A DNA stretch of 7,719 bases from Nitrospirota bacterium. GTDB taxonomy: Bacteria > Patescibacteriota > Gracilibacteria > UBA1369 > LOWO2-01-FULL-3. The translations under genes were made by a program, and so were the position numbers. This document shows positions 6,700-7,719 of the stretch, piece after piece. Within the stretch, counting starts at the first letter, position 1. Each line of letters opens with the position of its first letter. The notes under the pieces are model-generated. The model made no database searches. It worked only from the letters and a program-made list of their open reading frames with translations, and had not been told where the DNA came from. The DNA lies in assembly GCA_011682355.1 (NCBI GenBank), contig JAACEU010000020.1, positions 1 through 7,719 on the forward strand, given 5' to 3'.

Positions 6700-7116
6700 A
6701 TGAATAAACAACGAAGTGGAGCACTCCACTTAACACAAAAAGTAGACTACGCATTGATCCTTTTACTGCATCTAACAAAGGAAAAATCGTCCATAAAACA
6801 AATCGCGGAAAAAAGAAATTTATCATTCTCTTTTCTGCAAAAAATCGCGCGACAACTCCAACAAAAAAACATAATTCTCTCACAGAGAGGAAAATATGGA
6901 GGATACACATTAAAAAAAGATCCGAAAAAGCTTTACATAAAAGAAGTAATCGAAGCACTCGAAGGTCCAATCTCAATAGTCCCATGTTTGATGCCAAGTC
7001 TGAAAAAACCGCAATGCTACAACAAAAACTGCGAAATCGTATCCGGACTCAGACGCATAAACAACGAGATCGAAAATTTTCTCGGATCAAAAACCCTTTA
7101 CCAATTCACAAAATGA
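6700..7116 (+). CDS. Rrf2-family transcriptional regulator, probable Fe-S sensor of the SUF operon
   Basis: The 138-residue protein has the Rrf2 layout: LTQKVDYALILLLHL (11-25) opens the winged helix-turn-helix, SIKQIAEKRNLSFSFLQKIARQL (31-53) carries the recognition helix, and SQRGKYGGYTL (61-71) is the wing. Three cysteines follow at 96, 106 and 111 (C-x9-C-x4-C), in the region where IscR binds a [2Fe-2S] cluster, although IscR spaces its three as C-x5-C-x5-C. The family role is to sense Fe-S status and control cluster-assembly genes. Its stop overlaps the start of sufC (ATGA at 7113-7116), so the two are almost certainly co-transcribed and translationally coupled, which implies autoregulation of a SUF operon. 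No Shine-Dalgarno sequence precedes the ATG. It could be called IscR- or SufR-like; I assign no symbol. Confidence 0.93.
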   Translation: MNKQRSGALHLTQKVDYALILLLHLTKEKSSIKQIAEKRNLSFSFLQKIARQLQQKNIILSQRGKYGGYTLKKDPKKLYIKEVIEALEGPISIVPCLMPSLKKPQCYNKNCEIVSGLRRINNEIENFLGSKTLYQFTK

Positions 7117-7719
7117 AACATATTCTAAAAATCGAAAATCTACATGTCGAAGCTGAAAGAAAAGAAATCCTAAAAGGTATAAATCTCGAAATAAAATCGG
7201 GAGAAATCCACGCAATCATGGGTCCAAACGGTTCGGGAAAAAGCACGCTCTGCAACGCGATCATGGGGCATCCCAGATATACGATTACAAAAGGAAAAGT
7301 CACATTAAACGGCAAGAACATCTTGAAACTCGACACAAACAAAAGAGCGCATCTCGGACTCTTTCTTTCGTTTCAACATCCCACAGAAATTGCGGGAGTT
7401 CCTTTCAACAATTTTCTAAGACTGGCAAAAAACGCAAATCTAAAAGCCAATCAAAAAGAACTGATTAGGCCGATAGAATTCTTGGAAAAAATGAAAGAAA
7501 CGGCAAAATCGCTAGATATGAACGAAAAGTTGATCGAAAGATCGATAAATGAGGGCTTTTCCGGAGGTGAAAAAAAGAAAGCCGAAATAGCGCAAATGGC
7601 AATCCTGGAACCAAATATCGCACTGCTCGACGAGATCGATTCCGGTCTCGACATTGACGCTCTCAAAACGATAGCGAAAGGAATCAAAAAAATTCACAAA
7701 AACACAAACCTCGGACTAA
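7113..7719 (+). CDS. sufC: SufC, Fe-S cluster assembly ATPase, C-terminus cut by window edge
   Basis: The frame stays open from the ATG at 7113 to the window end, giving 202 codons of an expected 245-255. SufC is the cytoplasmic ABC-type ATPase of the SufBCD scaffold that assembles Fe-S clusters. Seen are Walker A GPNGSGKST (37-45), Q-loop SFQHP (86-90, Gln88), the ABC signature FSGGEKKK (149-156) and Walker B with D-loop ALLDEIDSGLD (170-180). The GEKKK signature and LDEIDSGLDIDAL are the diagnostic SufC forms rather than those of transporter ATPases. There is no membrane segment. The H-loop histidine lies beyond the edge. The start overlaps the regulator's stop by 4 bp without a Shine-Dalgarno sequence, so translation probably depends on coupling. 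sufB and further SUF genes are expected just downstream but are not visible. Confidence 0.97.
   Translation, partial: MKHILKIENLHVEAERKEILKGINLEIKSGEIHAIMGPNGSGKSTLCNAIMGHPRYTITKGKVTLNGKNILKLDTNKRAHLGLFLSFQHPTEIAGVPFNNFLRLAKNANLKANQKELIRPIEFLEKMKETAKSLDMNEKLIERSINEGFSGGEKKKAEIAQMAILEPNIALLDEIDSGLDIDALKTIAKGIKKIHKNTNLGL

Noticed and set aside
7113..7116. TGA read as glycine (genetic code 25 of Gracilibacteria/Absconditabacteria)
   Set aside because: TGA ends the Rrf2 gene at a sensible length inside an ATGA overlap with sufC, and conserved glycines use GGN codons, so the standard bacterial code fits.

Overview
The window looks like a piece of a bacterial chromosome of moderate-to-low GC, about 40% by eye, using the ordinary stop codons. 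I think the source is probably a candidate-phyla (Patescibacteria/CPR) bacterium, perhaps near Peregrinibacteria. The reasons are a stand-alone M16 protease, an enlarged class B penicillin-binding protein, an SLH-anchored COG4880 propeller protein, an Rrf2-sufC start of a SUF operon, no Shine-Dalgarno sequence before any start, and TGnTATAAT extended -10 promoters. This placement is an inference from gene content and style, not from a marker gene.

Layout: (1) 1-1126, minus strand, an M16 zinc peptidase whose C-terminus is cut off by the window edge. (2) 1127-1240, a short divergent intergenic region with two back-to-back extended -10 promoters. (3) 1241-3496, plus strand, a class B (FtsI-like) penicillin-binding protein with extra segments. 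(4) 3567-4037, plus strand, an unrecognised 156-residue protein with its own promoter. (5) 4041-6554, minus strand, a secreted protein with three SLH domains and a COG4880/PF09826-type beta-propeller, converging on the previous gene with a 3-bp gap. (6) 6555-6699, a divergent intergenic region with a consensus TTGACA -35. (7) 6700-7116, plus strand, an Rrf2-family regulator with three cysteines. (8) 7113 to the end, plus strand, sufC, overlapping the regulator by an ATGA junction and cut off by the window edge.

Functional themes are envelope biology (cell-wall transpeptidase, SLH-anchored surface protein, possible envelope or peptide protease) and iron-sulfur cluster assembly (the regulator and first structural gene of a SUF operon continuing past the right edge). 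The whole plus strand is poor in G at third codon positions and rich in A and C, while the two minus-strand genes favour G and T. This suggests a strong replication-strand skew with the minus strand leading. I found no tRNA, rRNA, CRISPR array, insertion sequence or convincing terminator.
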